NCBI RefSeq assembly: GCF_034372165.1
Contig: NZ_CP139698.1
Span: forward strand, 3,224,001 to 3,288,000
Length of the DNA stretch: 64,000 bases
Direction of reading: 5' to 3'
Source of the DNA: Christiangramia sp. OXR-203
Lineage (GTDB): Bacteria; Bacteroidota; Bacteroidia; Flavobacteriales; Flavobacteriaceae
Part shown: in pieces, positions 7,996 to 16,194 of the stretch
Layout: each line of letters opens with the position of its first letter
Numbering within the stretch: the first letter of the stretch is position 1
Translations under genes and position numbers: made by a program
Notes under the pieces: model-generated
What the model saw: only the letters and a program-made list of their open reading frames with translations
What the model was told of the DNA's origin: nothing
The model's database searches: none

Positions 7996-9147
7996 TTAAT
8001 TTGCAGAAATTAGCAGGGAAACCGCATTCCCACCAAAACCGACAGAATTCACCAGAATGTTTTTTAATTGTGTAGGTTTCTTCTGAAATTTTGAAAAGGG
8101 AACAGTTATAAACTGTTGATGCTGAATCATTAATATCGCCATTTGTATATTCAGAATTCCGGAAGTCGCAAAACTATGACCGGTCTTCCATTTGTTGGAG
8201 GTTATTGCTGGTTGATCATCGCCAAAGATCGCTTTCACCGCATTTACTTCAGCCAGATCACCGCCAATGGTTCCCGGAGCGTGCATAACGATCGCATCAA
8301 TTTCTTCGGAAGCGTCTTTAATTGCCATTTTCATACTCTTCTGAAGACAGAAACCTTCCCGGGATAATGAAGCTCCGTGTTTTAATTCTTCATTGGCATA
8401 CCCAATCCCGCGAATAATAGCTTGCGATTTTTCTGAAGGGTTCTTGCTTAAAGATAATAATCCTGCAGCTTCACTCAAGATCATGCTATTCTTTTGCTTC
8501 TCCATGTTCAGCGATTTACATGGATATTCATCGTCACTTTGCGCATAGATCTTCATGGCATCCATTTGAGCGAGTGTAAAACCTGTAAGAGGTGCTTCGC
8601 TGCCACCGGCAATAAAGTTGTCTCGCATTCCACTTTCCAGCCAGGCGATCGCATTTAAAATTGAATGCATTCCTGTAGAACAGGTAATACTATGCGAAAA
8701 CTCTGGGCCTTCCAGTTGCAGATCCTGCGCAGTCCAGGAGGAAATATTTCCCAAAGTGGTAGTTGGAGAACTATAGGTAGATGCCTTTCCGGTCTCTACA
8801 AATTCTTTGTGATACTTTTCAAAAAGTTCTGTTGCACCACGACTACTTCCTATGTTCAGTCCGGAATTACGATTATTGAAACCCAGTTCATTTTTCAGTT
8901 TCCGACCGGTGAGAATTGCCATTAAAACCGAACGGTCCAGATGGCGATACCTGGAATCTTCCTGCTGAAGCTCTAGTAGTTCATTATTGAGATATTCCGA
9001 TAATTCTCCTGCCCACCAGGATTTTTCAGTAGTAGTTTTTTTACTAAAACGATGGGAGTCATGGAGATAATTACTCCAGATCTCTTCGGCAGAACTTCCT
9101 AATGGTGAAATACTGGCAATGGCGTCTATGGAAATTGGGTTTTTCAA
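7996..9147 (-). CDS. Beta-ketoacyl-ACP synthase-like protein in the biotin operon
   Basis: The 383-residue thiolase-fold protein is of the KAS I/II type. The full Cys-His-His triad is visible: C156 in SITCSTGMHS, H289 in VMHAPGT and H324 in NKWKTGHSFATSG. The C-terminal glycine-rich NSVGFGGNAVSLL loop is also present. It starts at a TTG codon: a stop lies three codons upstream and no other Met occurs before residue 76. Its place between bioA and bioB suggests that it helps make the pimeloyl precursor or a related acyl chain. That is inference; known biotin-linked KAS proteins such as BioZ are of the different FabH type. Ordinary fatty-acid elongation is the alternative. Confidence 0.88.
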   Translation of the reverse strand: MKNPISIDAIASISPLGSSAEEIWSNYLHDSHRFSKKTTTEKSWWAGELSEYLNNELLELQQEDSRYRHLDRSVLMAILTGRKLKNELGFNNRNSGLNIGSSRGATELFEKYHKEFVETGKASTYSSPTTTLGNISSWTAQDLQLEGPEFSHSITCSTGMHSILNAIAWLESGMRDNFIAGGSEAPLTGFTLAQMDAMKIYAQSDDEYPCKSLNMEKQKNSMILSEAAGLLSLSKNPSEKSQAIIRGIGYANEELKHGASLSREGFCLQKSMKMAIKDASEEIDAIVMHAPGTIGGDLAEVNAVKAIFGDDQPAITSNKWKTGHSFATSGILNIQMAILMIQHQQFITVPFSKFQKKPTQLKNILVNSVGFGGNAVSLLISAN

Positions 9148-9162
9148 GGACTTATTTTAAAG

Positions 9163-9170
9163 CAAAAATA
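9163..9170 (-). promoter_or_regulatory. Possible internal -7 box before the KAS-like gene
   Basis: TATTTTTG on the minus strand lies 15 bases before the TTG start. The nearest CAA that could act as -33 is 28 bases away, which is too far, so support is weak. Confidence 0.3.
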
Positions 9171-9209
9171 GTATTGATAGTTCTTTTGGATACTTCATCA
9201 AGCGTTAAT

Positions 9210-10502
9210 TTACGCCTGAAATTGATCTATGCATTCCTGAAGTAATTTATAAATCGATGTCATCTGCTCTTCAGGAGTTACATACGGCGGCACGATATAG
9301 ATCGTATTCCCAAGCGGACGTAAAAACAGCCCATTATCCATAAAAAACCTGAAAAGCTTGTCTCTCAAATTCCCGTAGCGCTCCATTTCCACATGAAGTT
9401 CAAAAGCGAGGATCACACCCATAGAGCGAGCGTTGAGAACCTGCTGATTTTGCTTCAATTCGCGAACGAAATTCTGGTTAGTATTAGAAATTCTGTGAAT
9501 TTTCTGTTGAATTTCTTCGGAAGTTAGTAATTCTATTCCTGCAAGAGCTGCTGTACATGCGAGTGGATTCGCAGTATAGGTATGCCCGTGAAAAAGACCT
9601 TTTGCAATTTCTTCTGAATAAAAAGCATCATAGACCTTTTGATTACAGGAGGTTAGTCCCATAGGCAGCAAGCCTGCCGTTAGAGCTTTGGACATGCAGA
9701 TCACATCTGGTTTTTCTTCAATATAATCTGAAGCAAAATAAGTTCCGGTTTTACCAAAACCGGTCATGACCTCATCTGCCACCAGGAGAACTTCATGTTG
9801 ACGACAAAGTTTCAATATTGCATTCAGGCCCTCAGCATCGTGGAACTTCATTGCTGCAGCCCCCTGAATTAGTGGCTCATAAATAAATCCAGCAATATTT
9901 TCCTTGCTGAGTATAGATTTTAATTGATCAAGAATTGCCTTGTTGTTAGTTCCATCTGGAACCGGAATACGTTCTACACGTATAAAATGATCTTCAAAAG
10001 CTCCATTATAAACTGAGAGTCCGGAGACTGACATTGCGCCAAAAGTATCTCCATGGAATCCATTTTCGAAAGCCAGCATCACTTTTCGATCATTTCCAAG
10101 GTTATGATGATACTGCAAAGCCATTTTGATCCCGATCTCGGTCGCTGTGGAGCCATTATCATTGAAAAACAGTTTTTGCTGCCCTTCAGGTAGAATTTTT
10201 ATCAATGCTTCAGATAGCTCTATGGCAGGTTTATGTGTAAATCCGCTGAAAACCACCTGATCCAGATTCTGCATCTGCGCAGCGACCTTATTTGTGATAT
10301 AGGGATTACAATGCCCATATACTGCAGTGTACCAGGATGAGATTCCGTCGATATAATCACGACCTTCATCATCAGTAAGTATAACTCCGCTCGCTTTTGA
10401 AATTGGCAGCATTTCTGAAGAAACTTTATGCTGTGTAAGCGGATGCCATAAATGCTTGCTGTCTCTTTCTTTAAGATTTGATGTAATGTCTACTTCTTGC
10501 AT
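9210..10502 (-). CDS. bioA: Adenosylmethionine-8-amino-7-oxononanoate aminotransferase
   Basis: This PLP-dependent transaminase converts KAPA to DAPA with SAM as amino donor. The protein has about 430 residues from MQEVDITSN at 10502. A longer frame from 10517 would overlap bioD by 28 bases and adds only MEGEI, so the shorter start is preferred. SKHLWHPLTQHK near the N-terminus, GISSWYTAVYGH and NGSTATEIGIKMA are typical of BioA. DEVMTGFGKTG carries the PLP aspartate, and the Schiff-base lysine is in CMSKALTAGLLPMG (Lys272 from this start). The start overlaps the bioD end by 13 bases. Confidence 0.96.
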   Translation of the reverse strand: MQEVDITSNLKERDSKHLWHPLTQHKVSSEMLPISKASGVILTDDEGRDYIDGISSWYTAVYGHCNPYITNKVAAQMQNLDQVVFSGFTHKPAIELSEALIKILPEGQQKLFFNDNGSTATEIGIKMALQYHHNLGNDRKVMLAFENGFHGDTFGAMSVSGLSVYNGAFEDHFIRVERIPVPDGTNNKAILDQLKSILSKENIAGFIYEPLIQGAAAMKFHDAEGLNAILKLCRQHEVLLVADEVMTGFGKTGTYFASDYIEEKPDVICMSKALTAGLLPMGLTSCNQKVYDAFYSEEIAKGLFHGHTYTANPLACTAALAGIELLTSEEIQQKIHRISNTNQNFVRELKQNQQVLNARSMGVILAFELHVEMERYGNLRDKLFRFFMDNGLFLRPLGNTIYIVPPYVTPEEQMTSIYKLLQECIDQFQA

Positions 10503-11113
10503 AATTTCTCCCTCCATTTTTCAGCATATTCCAGTACTACATTTTTATCAAAGTATGGCTCCTGCTCTATTCTTCCCAGTACTTCAATACCACTATGATC
10601 CTGGATCGCCTGCTCAGTACTTCTATGCTCATTCCCGCTGAAAATGATCTTAATATTTTCTATCCCTCGCGACCTGAGCATTTGAATACTTAACAAAGTG
10701 TGATTTATACTTCCCAGATAATGCCTTGAAACTAGAATAACGCAATCATCTTTTCCAATAAGATCCAAAATTGTGCTTTTATTGTTTAAAGGCACAAGTA
10801 ATCCACCAGCTCCTTCAATAACGAGATCGCGATTGGTTTTAGGCCTTTTAATCTTCTTTATATCGATCTTTATTGAATCAATTTCAGCAGCAGCATGCGG
10901 ACTCATGGGACTATTCAAAGCATAGCTATTCTTATGAAAGGTCGTCATGGAATTGCTAATCAAACGTTCAACCTTGTGAGTATCTGAATTATTTAGATCA
11001 CCTGCCTGTACAGGTTTCCAGTAATCGGCTTCCAGTGCTTCAGTGATCATAGCAGCCGCGATGCTTTTTCCAACATCTGTGCTAATTCCGGTAATAAAAT
11101 AATGAGAAGGCAT
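10490..11113 (-). CDS. bioD: Dethiobiotin synthetase
   Basis: The 207-residue ATP-dependent ligase closes the ureido ring of dethiobiotin. The P-loop is GISTDVGKS (residues 9-17). WKPVQAGD follows near 32-39, carrying the catalytic lysine, and VIEGAGGLLVPLN sits near 98-110. The start shares one base with the bioF stop (TAATG), showing tight coupling. Confidence 0.95.
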   Translation of the reverse strand: MPSHYFITGISTDVGKSIAAAMITEALEADYWKPVQAGDLNNSDTHKVERLISNSMTTFHKNSYALNSPMSPHAAAEIDSIKIDIKKIKRPKTNRDLVIEGAGGLLVPLNNKSTILDLIGKDDCVILVSRHYLGSINHTLLSIQMLRSRGIENIKIIFSGNEHRSTEQAIQDHSGIEVLGRIEQEPYFDKNVVLEYAEKWREKLCKK

Positions 11114-12270
11114 TAATTTGATTTTTGCACAAAGTTAGCCAGCCTTTCCAAGACCTCCGAAATTTCTTGCTTCGAATTATAGGCATGCAGACAAAATCTC
11201 AATCTTTCCTGTCCCACCGGAACCGTTGGCGATAATATAGGTTTTACCACGAAGCCATTTTCCTGTAACTGCAAAGCAATTGACTTGACCCTATCATTAC
11301 CTGATACGATACAACTCTGTATAGCAGAATCACTATTTGTAAATCTTTTTGCCAGCACGTTCTTACCAAGTTCCGCTTTAAAGAAATTAATATTTGCGCG
11401 AAGTTTTGTGATATTCTCAACATCCCATTGTAGATTTTCATAAACTGCAATAATCGTAGCAAGGGTATGTGGTGGTAGTGCAGTGGTATAAATAAAGCTT
11501 CTTGCAAAATTTATCAAATAATTTTTCAGCTTATTACTTCCCAGGATAGCAGCGCCATGGCTCCCAATCGCCTTCCCGAAGGTCTGAATTCTTGCAAACA
11601 CATTTTCTTCGAGACCAAGTTGCTGCACCAAACCAACACCATTTTCTCCAAATACGCCGGTAGCATGAGCTTCATCTATAACTAGTAAGGCATTATACTG
11701 CTTGGAAAGTCTAGTTATTCCTTCTAGATCTGGAATATCTCCATCCATAGAGAATACAGATTCGGTCACTATATAAACCTGGAAATCATTCGATGAATGA
11801 TCGAATTTTCTCAGTTTCGCTTCAAGATCCTGCAGGTTGTTATGAATAAATTTATAAGATTTCGCCAGGCTCATTCTAATACCATCCCGGATAGAAGCGT
11901 GACTCAACTCATCATAGAATATAAAATCACCCTTCTGAGGTACTGCGGAAAAAAAACCCAGATTGGCATCGTAACCAGAATTAAAGATAAGAGCAGATTC
12001 AGCATCATGAAATTCAGCAATCATCTTTTCAGCTTTACTGAATAATGGATGATTACCAGAAAGAAGTCTGGAACCGGTAGCTCCATTTTGATAAGCTTGT
12101 GTCTCCATTATCTCTGAAGTTCTCTTTCTAATAACTTCCGAAGAAGAGAAACCAAGATAATCGTTAGAGAAAAAATCTACACCTTCAATTGCTAAAGGAA
12201 GACTTCTCAAGGAATTATCATTTTTCCTTTTTTCAAGTCTTTTCTCTAATTTTAATGGAAGCTTTTGCAT
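11113..12270 (-). CDS. bioF: 8-amino-7-oxononanoate synthase (or closely related AOS enzyme)
   Basis: The 385-residue PLP enzyme of the alpha-oxoamine synthase family condenses pimeloyl-ACP/CoA with alanine to KAPA. NDYLGFSSSEVI, TGSRLLSGNHPLF and DELSHASIRDGIRMS are diagnostic. VIDEAHATGVFG holds the PLP aspartate, and the lysine is K233 in QTFGKAIGSHGA. It is the first gene of the biotin operon. The start ATG follows a -7 box by only four bases, so its mRNA may be leaderless. KBL and other AOS enzymes look similar, but the bioD/bioA/bioB neighbours settle the assignment. Confidence 0.95.
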   Translation of the reverse strand: MQKLPLKLEKRLEKRKNDNSLRSLPLAIEGVDFFSNDYLGFSSSEVIRKRTSEIMETQAYQNGATGSRLLSGNHPLFSKAEKMIAEFHDAESALIFNSGYDANLGFFSAVPQKGDFIFYDELSHASIRDGIRMSLAKSYKFIHNNLQDLEAKLRKFDHSSNDFQVYIVTESVFSMDGDIPDLEGITRLSKQYNALLVIDEAHATGVFGENGVGLVQQLGLEENVFARIQTFGKAIGSHGAAILGSNKLKNYLINFARSFIYTTALPPHTLATIIAVYENLQWDVENITKLRANINFFKAELGKNVLAKRFTNSDSAIQSCIVSGNDRVKSIALQLQENGFVVKPILSPTVPVGQERLRFCLHAYNSKQEISEVLERLANFVQKSN

Positions 12271-12274
12271 AAGG

Positions 12275-12282
12275 CAAACTTA
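12275..12282 (-). promoter_or_regulatory. -7 box of the biotin operon
   Basis: TAAGTTTG on the minus strand fits TAnnTTTG and is followed by CCTT and the bioF ATG. The whole gap to the divergent MgtC-like gene is 32 bases. No clear -33 TTG is present, and any upstream element must lie inside the neighbour. Confidence 0.5.
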
Positions 12283-12302
12283 AGCAATGAATTTTATAAA
12301 AT

Positions 12303-12746
12303 ATGAACTGGGAACTATTTGCTCTTAGAGTCGTACTTGCAACAATCGCCGGACTTGTGATTGGCTATGAAAGGGAAATCCAGGGCAAAGGTGCGGGATT
12401 AAAAACCAACGCTCTGGTAGCTCTAGGCTCTGCGATCTTTATATTAATGGCTCTAAGGTTTCAGAATGAAGAGTCGGTGGATATCACTCGGGTGCTTGGC
12501 CAGATCGTTGTTGGTATTGGCTTCATTGGTGCAGGAACAATTCTGGAAAAGAAGCGGAAAATTCAGGGTCTTACTACCGCGGCTACAGTCTGGTGTAGTG
12601 CTGCTACCGGATGTCTTGCAGGTTTCGGGATGTATACAGAACTAGGGATAATAAGCGGACTTATTTTGATAATAAATCTCGTTTTTGGATACGTTGAACA
12701 CGAAATGATCAAAAAGGATAAACAGGATGAGGAGAAAAAGGATTAA
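12303..12746 (+). CDS. MgtC/SapB family membrane protein
   Basis: The 147-residue membrane protein has four to five hydrophobic helices. It carries the MgtC signature: RVVLATIAGLVIGYEREIQGKGAGLKTNALVALGSA (about 9-44), GQIVVGIGFIGAGTIL (about 66-81) and IQGLTTAATVWCSAATGCLAGFG (about 87-109). It is the short form without the C-terminal cytosolic domain of virulence MgtC; only a charged tail (KKDKQDEEKKD) follows. Family members are tied to magnesium stress and membrane potential, but the activity is not established. It is divergent from bioF with only a 32-base gap. Confidence 0.92.
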   Translation: MNWELFALRVVLATIAGLVIGYEREIQGKGAGLKTNALVALGSAIFILMALRFQNEESVDITRVLGQIVVGIGFIGAGTILEKKRKIQGLTTAATVWCSAATGCLAGFGMYTELGIISGLILIINLVFGYVEHEMIKKDKQDEEKKD

Positions 12747-12753
12747 CTGCTAA

Positions 12754-13164
12754 TTACTTATCGGCATCATCCATTTTGCTGTGATCTACGTTATCTTCAG
12801 GAGTATCGTCTACCTTACTTTTTAGGATATGAGTGTTCTTTTGATATTTACCTTGCAATTCATCCATTACCGATTTATCCCAGAGTTTAACTCCTATGAA
12901 ATAAGAAGCTCGGCCAATGAGGTGTGCACTTACAGGGGCCGTTAAGAACAGGAATAGAATAATAACAAATGCCTGTGAAGTCACATCTGCATTGCTGAAA
13001 AATATGGTAGAACTAAGTAATAAGAGGCCAACACCGAGAGTGGCCGCTTTGGTAGTTACCGATATACGAAGATAAGTGTCTGGCATACGAACGATCCCGA
13101 TCGCTGCTAAAAGAACGAAAAGGGCTCCCAGTGTTGCTATGGCGGCTATTATGATATCTATCAT
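12754..13164 (-). CDS. mrpG: Mrp/Mnh Na+/H+ antiporter subunit G
   Basis: The 136-residue small subunit has three membrane helices in the first 95 residues. The motif GIVRMPDTYLRISVTTKAATLGVGLLLL (about 23-50) is typical of MrpG/PhaG. The hydrophilic tail (about 105-136, rich in D and K) is longer than in many MrpG proteins. It is the last gene of the seven-gene operon and overlaps mrpF by four bases. Confidence 0.95.
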   Translation of the reverse strand: MIDIIIAAIATLGALFVLLAAIGIVRMPDTYLRISVTTKAATLGVGLLLLSSTIFFSNADVTSQAFVIILFLFLTAPVSAHLIGRASYFIGVKLWDKSVMDELQGKYQKNTHILKSKVDDTPEDNVDHSKMDDADK

Positions 13165-13433
13165 TTCCTTTTACGTTTTTCAAGATAAAATGAAAGCGCT
13201 ACTGTGCTCAAAAATGCGATCAATGCCAGAATTAGAGCAGTATCCATCAAGGTTGATTGGTTGTAAATGATACTGTATATCGCAATGATCCCGATCCCGG
13301 TGGTAATGAGAAGGTCAAGCGAAACAATTTTATCTGCGATGCTTGGCCCTTTCATAAACCTCCACAGTATCAAAACTGCAGAGATCACCAACACAGGTAA
13401 TATGATATAATGTAAATATTCAACTAACGTCAT
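13161..13433 (-). CDS. mrpF: Mrp/Mnh Na+/H+ antiporter subunit F
   Basis: The 90-residue protein has three helices. The middle segment RFMKGPSIADKIVSLDLLITTGIGIIAIY (about 25-53) holds the conserved GPS-ADKI--LD pattern of MrpF. ATGA-type overlaps with mrpE and mrpG show translational coupling. Confidence 0.95.
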   Translation of the reverse strand: MTLVEYLHYIILPVLVISAVLILWRFMKGPSIADKIVSLDLLITTGIGIIAIYSIIYNQSTLMDTALILALIAFLSTVALSFYLEKRKRK

Positions 13434-13906
13434 GACAGCACTTCCAAAATTCTACGTTCAAATCCATCCTTGATTCCGCGAATGAATTTCTCTCTATCCT
13501 TCAGGTACATGGCATGTACAAAAAGAACCTTTTTATCATTAGATACATCGATGCTCAAAGTACCCGGCGTGAGGGATATCATATTCGCGAGAACAGTAAT
13601 CCCGATATCAGACTTAACATCCAGTGGCACCATAATTATACCCGGCGTCACATTAAGTCTTGGCGTGATCACTTCATACGCAACTTCCAGGTTGGCTTTT
13701 ACCAGTTCGTAAAGAAAATTCAGCAACAACAAAATGATCTTCGGAACAATAAGAAAATAACGACTTCGCTTTCTCCCAACAGTGATGATCCATAGAATAT
13801 GAAAATTCAGAAAGAATCCAAACAGGTAGTTTTCGAATGAAAAATCACCCGTAAGGGCAACCCAAACGAACGTTAGCAATATGTTTGAAAGAAATTTATT
13901 CTTCAT
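13430..13906 (-). CDS. mrpE: Mrp/Mnh Na+/H+ antiporter subunit E
   Basis: The 158-residue subunit has two or three N-terminal helices and then a soluble part. The family pattern LLNFLYELVKANLEVAYEVITP (about 60-81), PGIIMVPLD and ANMISLTPGTLSIDVS (about 111-126) is clear. It overlaps mrpF by four bases and lies four bases after mrpD. Confidence 0.95.
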   Translation of the reverse strand: MKNKFLSNILLTFVWVALTGDFSFENYLFGFFLNFHILWIITVGRKRSRYFLIVPKIILLLLNFLYELVKANLEVAYEVITPRLNVTPGIIMVPLDVKSDIGITVLANMISLTPGTLSIDVSNDKKVLFVHAMYLKDREKFIRGIKDGFERRILEVLS

Positions 13907-13910
13907 CTTC

Positions 13911-15425
13911 TTAATTCTTCGTCTTTAAAACTGCCTCAATGTACCCTTCACTATTTACCAGTTCATCAGCAATTCTTGCAGATAGCTCCTGAATATATTC
14001 TGCTCCAAAACCAATATACAAAGATACAATACTAAGCATAGCTACTGGCACGATAAATTGCGAGCGTTTTAGATTGGTCATCTTATGATAATAACCAAAA
14101 TATTTTCTTTCTGGCATTTCCTTAGCATCTTTCCAGAAAACTTCAGCCCACATTTTCGCAATAATCACTAATGTTATAAAGCTGGCAAAAATGATCGCAG
14201 CTACGGTGATATAATTACCTCCCGTAAATCCTGCTTTAATTAGATTGATCTTTGGCCAGAAACCAGATAATGGCGGAATCCCAACCAGGGAAAATAACGG
14301 GATAAAGAGCAATAAACTTATTTTCGGGTATTTGGCATAAATACCTCCAAGATCACGCATGCTGTTAGTTCCTGTGATTCTATAGACCACCCCGCTTAGC
14401 ATGAAAAGATTGGTTTTAACGATAATATCATGAATAAGGTAGAAGATCGCACCTGCAATAGCAATTTCTGTAAACATCCCAATTCCTGCAATCATATAAC
14501 CAATATGACAGATAATAAGATATGAAAATACCTTTCTCATATTATTCTGGACCAATGCGCCAATCCCACCACTCACTAAAGTAAGTATAGCAATGACCAT
14601 AATGATATTATTCAGGAAGGGTTCGTTGACAAATATTAGAGTGAAAACTCTAATGAGGGCATAAACACCTACTTTGGTCAGTAATCCTCCAAAAATCGCC
14701 GACACGGCAAACGGAGGCGTATGATAAGAAGCCGGTAACCAGAAATACAGCGGAAAAACTCCCGCTTTGATCCCGAAACCTATTAAGAATAATATTGCGG
14801 TGATTTGAACGAGTCCGCGATTTTCCACAGCAGCAACCTGACCTGCAAGATCTGCCATATTTAAGCTTCCGGTAATTCCGTAAAGTACGGCGATCGCCGT
14901 AAGGAAGATCATAGAAGCCAAGATGTTTAGTGTGAAATATTTTACAGCACCTTCTAGCTGAGCCTTTTCACCACCAATGGTTATTAATACGAACGAACTA
15001 ATAATAATGATCTCAAACCATACATAGAGGTTAAAGATGTCCCCAGTTAAAAAAGCTCCATTCAAACCTAGTAGCAGGAAATGAAATATGGGAAAGTAGC
15101 CAAACCTTAGCCGGTCCCTTAATACTGAACCTGCGGAAAATATGGAGACTGCAAGTCCTGAAATCGCCGTTAATAGTACAAGCGTAGCCGCCAGCGAATC
15201 TGCAACAAATGTGATTCCGAAGGGAGCTTCCCAGTTTCCGGCCTGGATAGTTTGAGTTCCATTTTGCCATATATAGCTGAAAAGCACGATCGCCAGAATT
15301 ACGCTCAGCGTACTACCAAAGATGCTGAAGATCTTCTGAAAACGAATCCTGGACCAGCCGAACATCAGGATAATACTGATGGCCATCTGTAAGAAAAGCG
15401 GGTATAATATTAATTGCTGTGTCAT
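13911..15425 (-). CDS. mrpD: Mrp/Mnh Na+/H+ antiporter subunit D
   Basis: This 504-residue, roughly 14-helix subunit is homologous to complex I NuoM/NuoN and forms a proton path. [13 protein letters not shown] (about 134-146) carries the key glutamate. The lysine region [44 protein letters not shown] (about 216-259) and the broken-helix segment near [15 protein letters not shown]-like [16 protein letters not shown] (about 336-351) are present. It overlaps mrpC by four bases. Confidence 0.96.
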   Translation of the reverse strand: MTQQLILYPLFLQMAISIILMFGWSRIRFQKIFSIFGSTLSVILAIVLFSYIWQNGTQTIQAGNWEAPFGITFVADSLAATLVLLTAISGLAVSIFSAGSVLRDRLRFGYFPIFHFLLLGLNGAFLTGDIFNLYVWFEIIIISSFVLITIGGEKAQLEGAVKYFTLNILASMIFLTAIAVLYGITGSLNMADLAGQVAAVENRGLVQITAILFLIGFGIKAGVFPLYFWLPASYHTPPFAVSAIFGGLLTKVGVYALIRVFTLIFVNEPFLNNIIMVIAILTLVSGGIGALVQNNMRKVFSYLIICHIGYMIAGIGMFTEIAIAGAIFYLIHDIIVKTNLFMLSGVVYRITGTNSMRDLGGIYAKYPKISLLLFIPLFSLVGIPPLSGFWPKINLIKAGFTGGNYITVAAIIFASFITLVIIAKMWAEVFWKDAKEMPERKYFGYYHKMTNLKRSQFIVPVAMLSIVSLYIGFGAEYIQELSARIADELVNSEGYIEAVLKTKN

Positions 15426-15775
15426 GAATCTTCGTCGGTTGCGTTCATTTCATCCAAATCATCAGTTCTTACTACGGTATGCGCCCTTTTTACCAGAACG
15501 ATGGCAAAAGACTGCAAACCAAAACTAATTACAATGGCAGTAAGGATCAATGCCTGCGGTACAGGATCGGCAAAGGCTTCTACGAAAACCTTGGAATCAC
15601 CAGGTATAATTGGCGGGGCTCCTTTGGTTATTCTTCCGAGGAGAAAAATAAGCAGGTTTGCGCCGTTACCGAGTAATATGATCCCTATAATAAGTTTCAC
15701 CATACTTCGGCGAAGCATCATATAAATACCAGTTCCGTATAGAATACCTACCATTAATGCTAAAAGTATCTCCAT
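15422..15775 (-). CDS. mrpC: Mrp/Mnh Na+/H+ antiporter subunit C
   Basis: The 117-residue three-helix protein is homologous to NuoK. The signature is [35 protein letters not shown] (about 14-48), followed by [23 protein letters not shown] (about 72-94). It overlaps mrpD and lies one base after mrpB. Confidence 0.96.
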   Translation of the reverse strand: MEILLALMVGILYGTGIYMMLRRSMVKLIIGIILLGNGANLLIFLLGRITKGAPPIIPGDSKVFVEAFADPVPQALILTAIVISFGLQSFAIVLVKRAHTVVRTDDLDEMNATDEDS

Positions 15776-15776
15776 A

Positions 15777-16193
15777 TCAGGCCGATTCAGAAATTGTAAA
15801 GATTATTGTAAGAGTTACTCCATTTACCACAAGGTAAACACCAATATCGAAAAACAGGGCAGAACCTACGCTGCCAAGTATAGCAACTGTATCGTGTGAC
15901 CAAAGCCCGGTCATAAATGGCAGATCAAAAAATATTACCGGAGCCAGACCAGCCATAAACGAAATAGCGAGTCCTACGGGTAATAAAAATCCCGGATGCA
16001 CGATTAAAAGCTCTTTCGTCTTTTCGAGTCCGTTGGCGAATGAATGCAAAATAAATGCAATAGATGCAATAAGACCGCCAACAAACCCACCACCAGGCAG
16101 GTAGTGCCCACGGAGAAGGATAAAGACCGAAAACACCAACAATACCGGTAAAAGGTAATTAGAAGCTGTTTTTAATATAATGGTTGTCCGCAT
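15777..16193 (-). CDS. mrpB: Mrp/Mnh Na+/H+ antiporter subunit B
   Basis: The 138-residue four-helix protein carries the MrpB hallmark [27 protein letters not shown] (about 27-53). The C-terminal helix includes [19 protein letters not shown]. It starts one base after the mrpA stop. Confidence 0.96.
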   Translation of the reverse strand: MRTTIILKTASNYLLPVLLVFSVFILLRGHYLPGGGFVGGLIASIAFILHSFANGLEKTKELLIVHPGFLLPVGLAISFMAGLAPVIFFDLPFMTGLWSHDTVAILGSVGSALFFDIGVYLVVNGVTLTIIFTISESA

Positions 16194-16194
16194 A

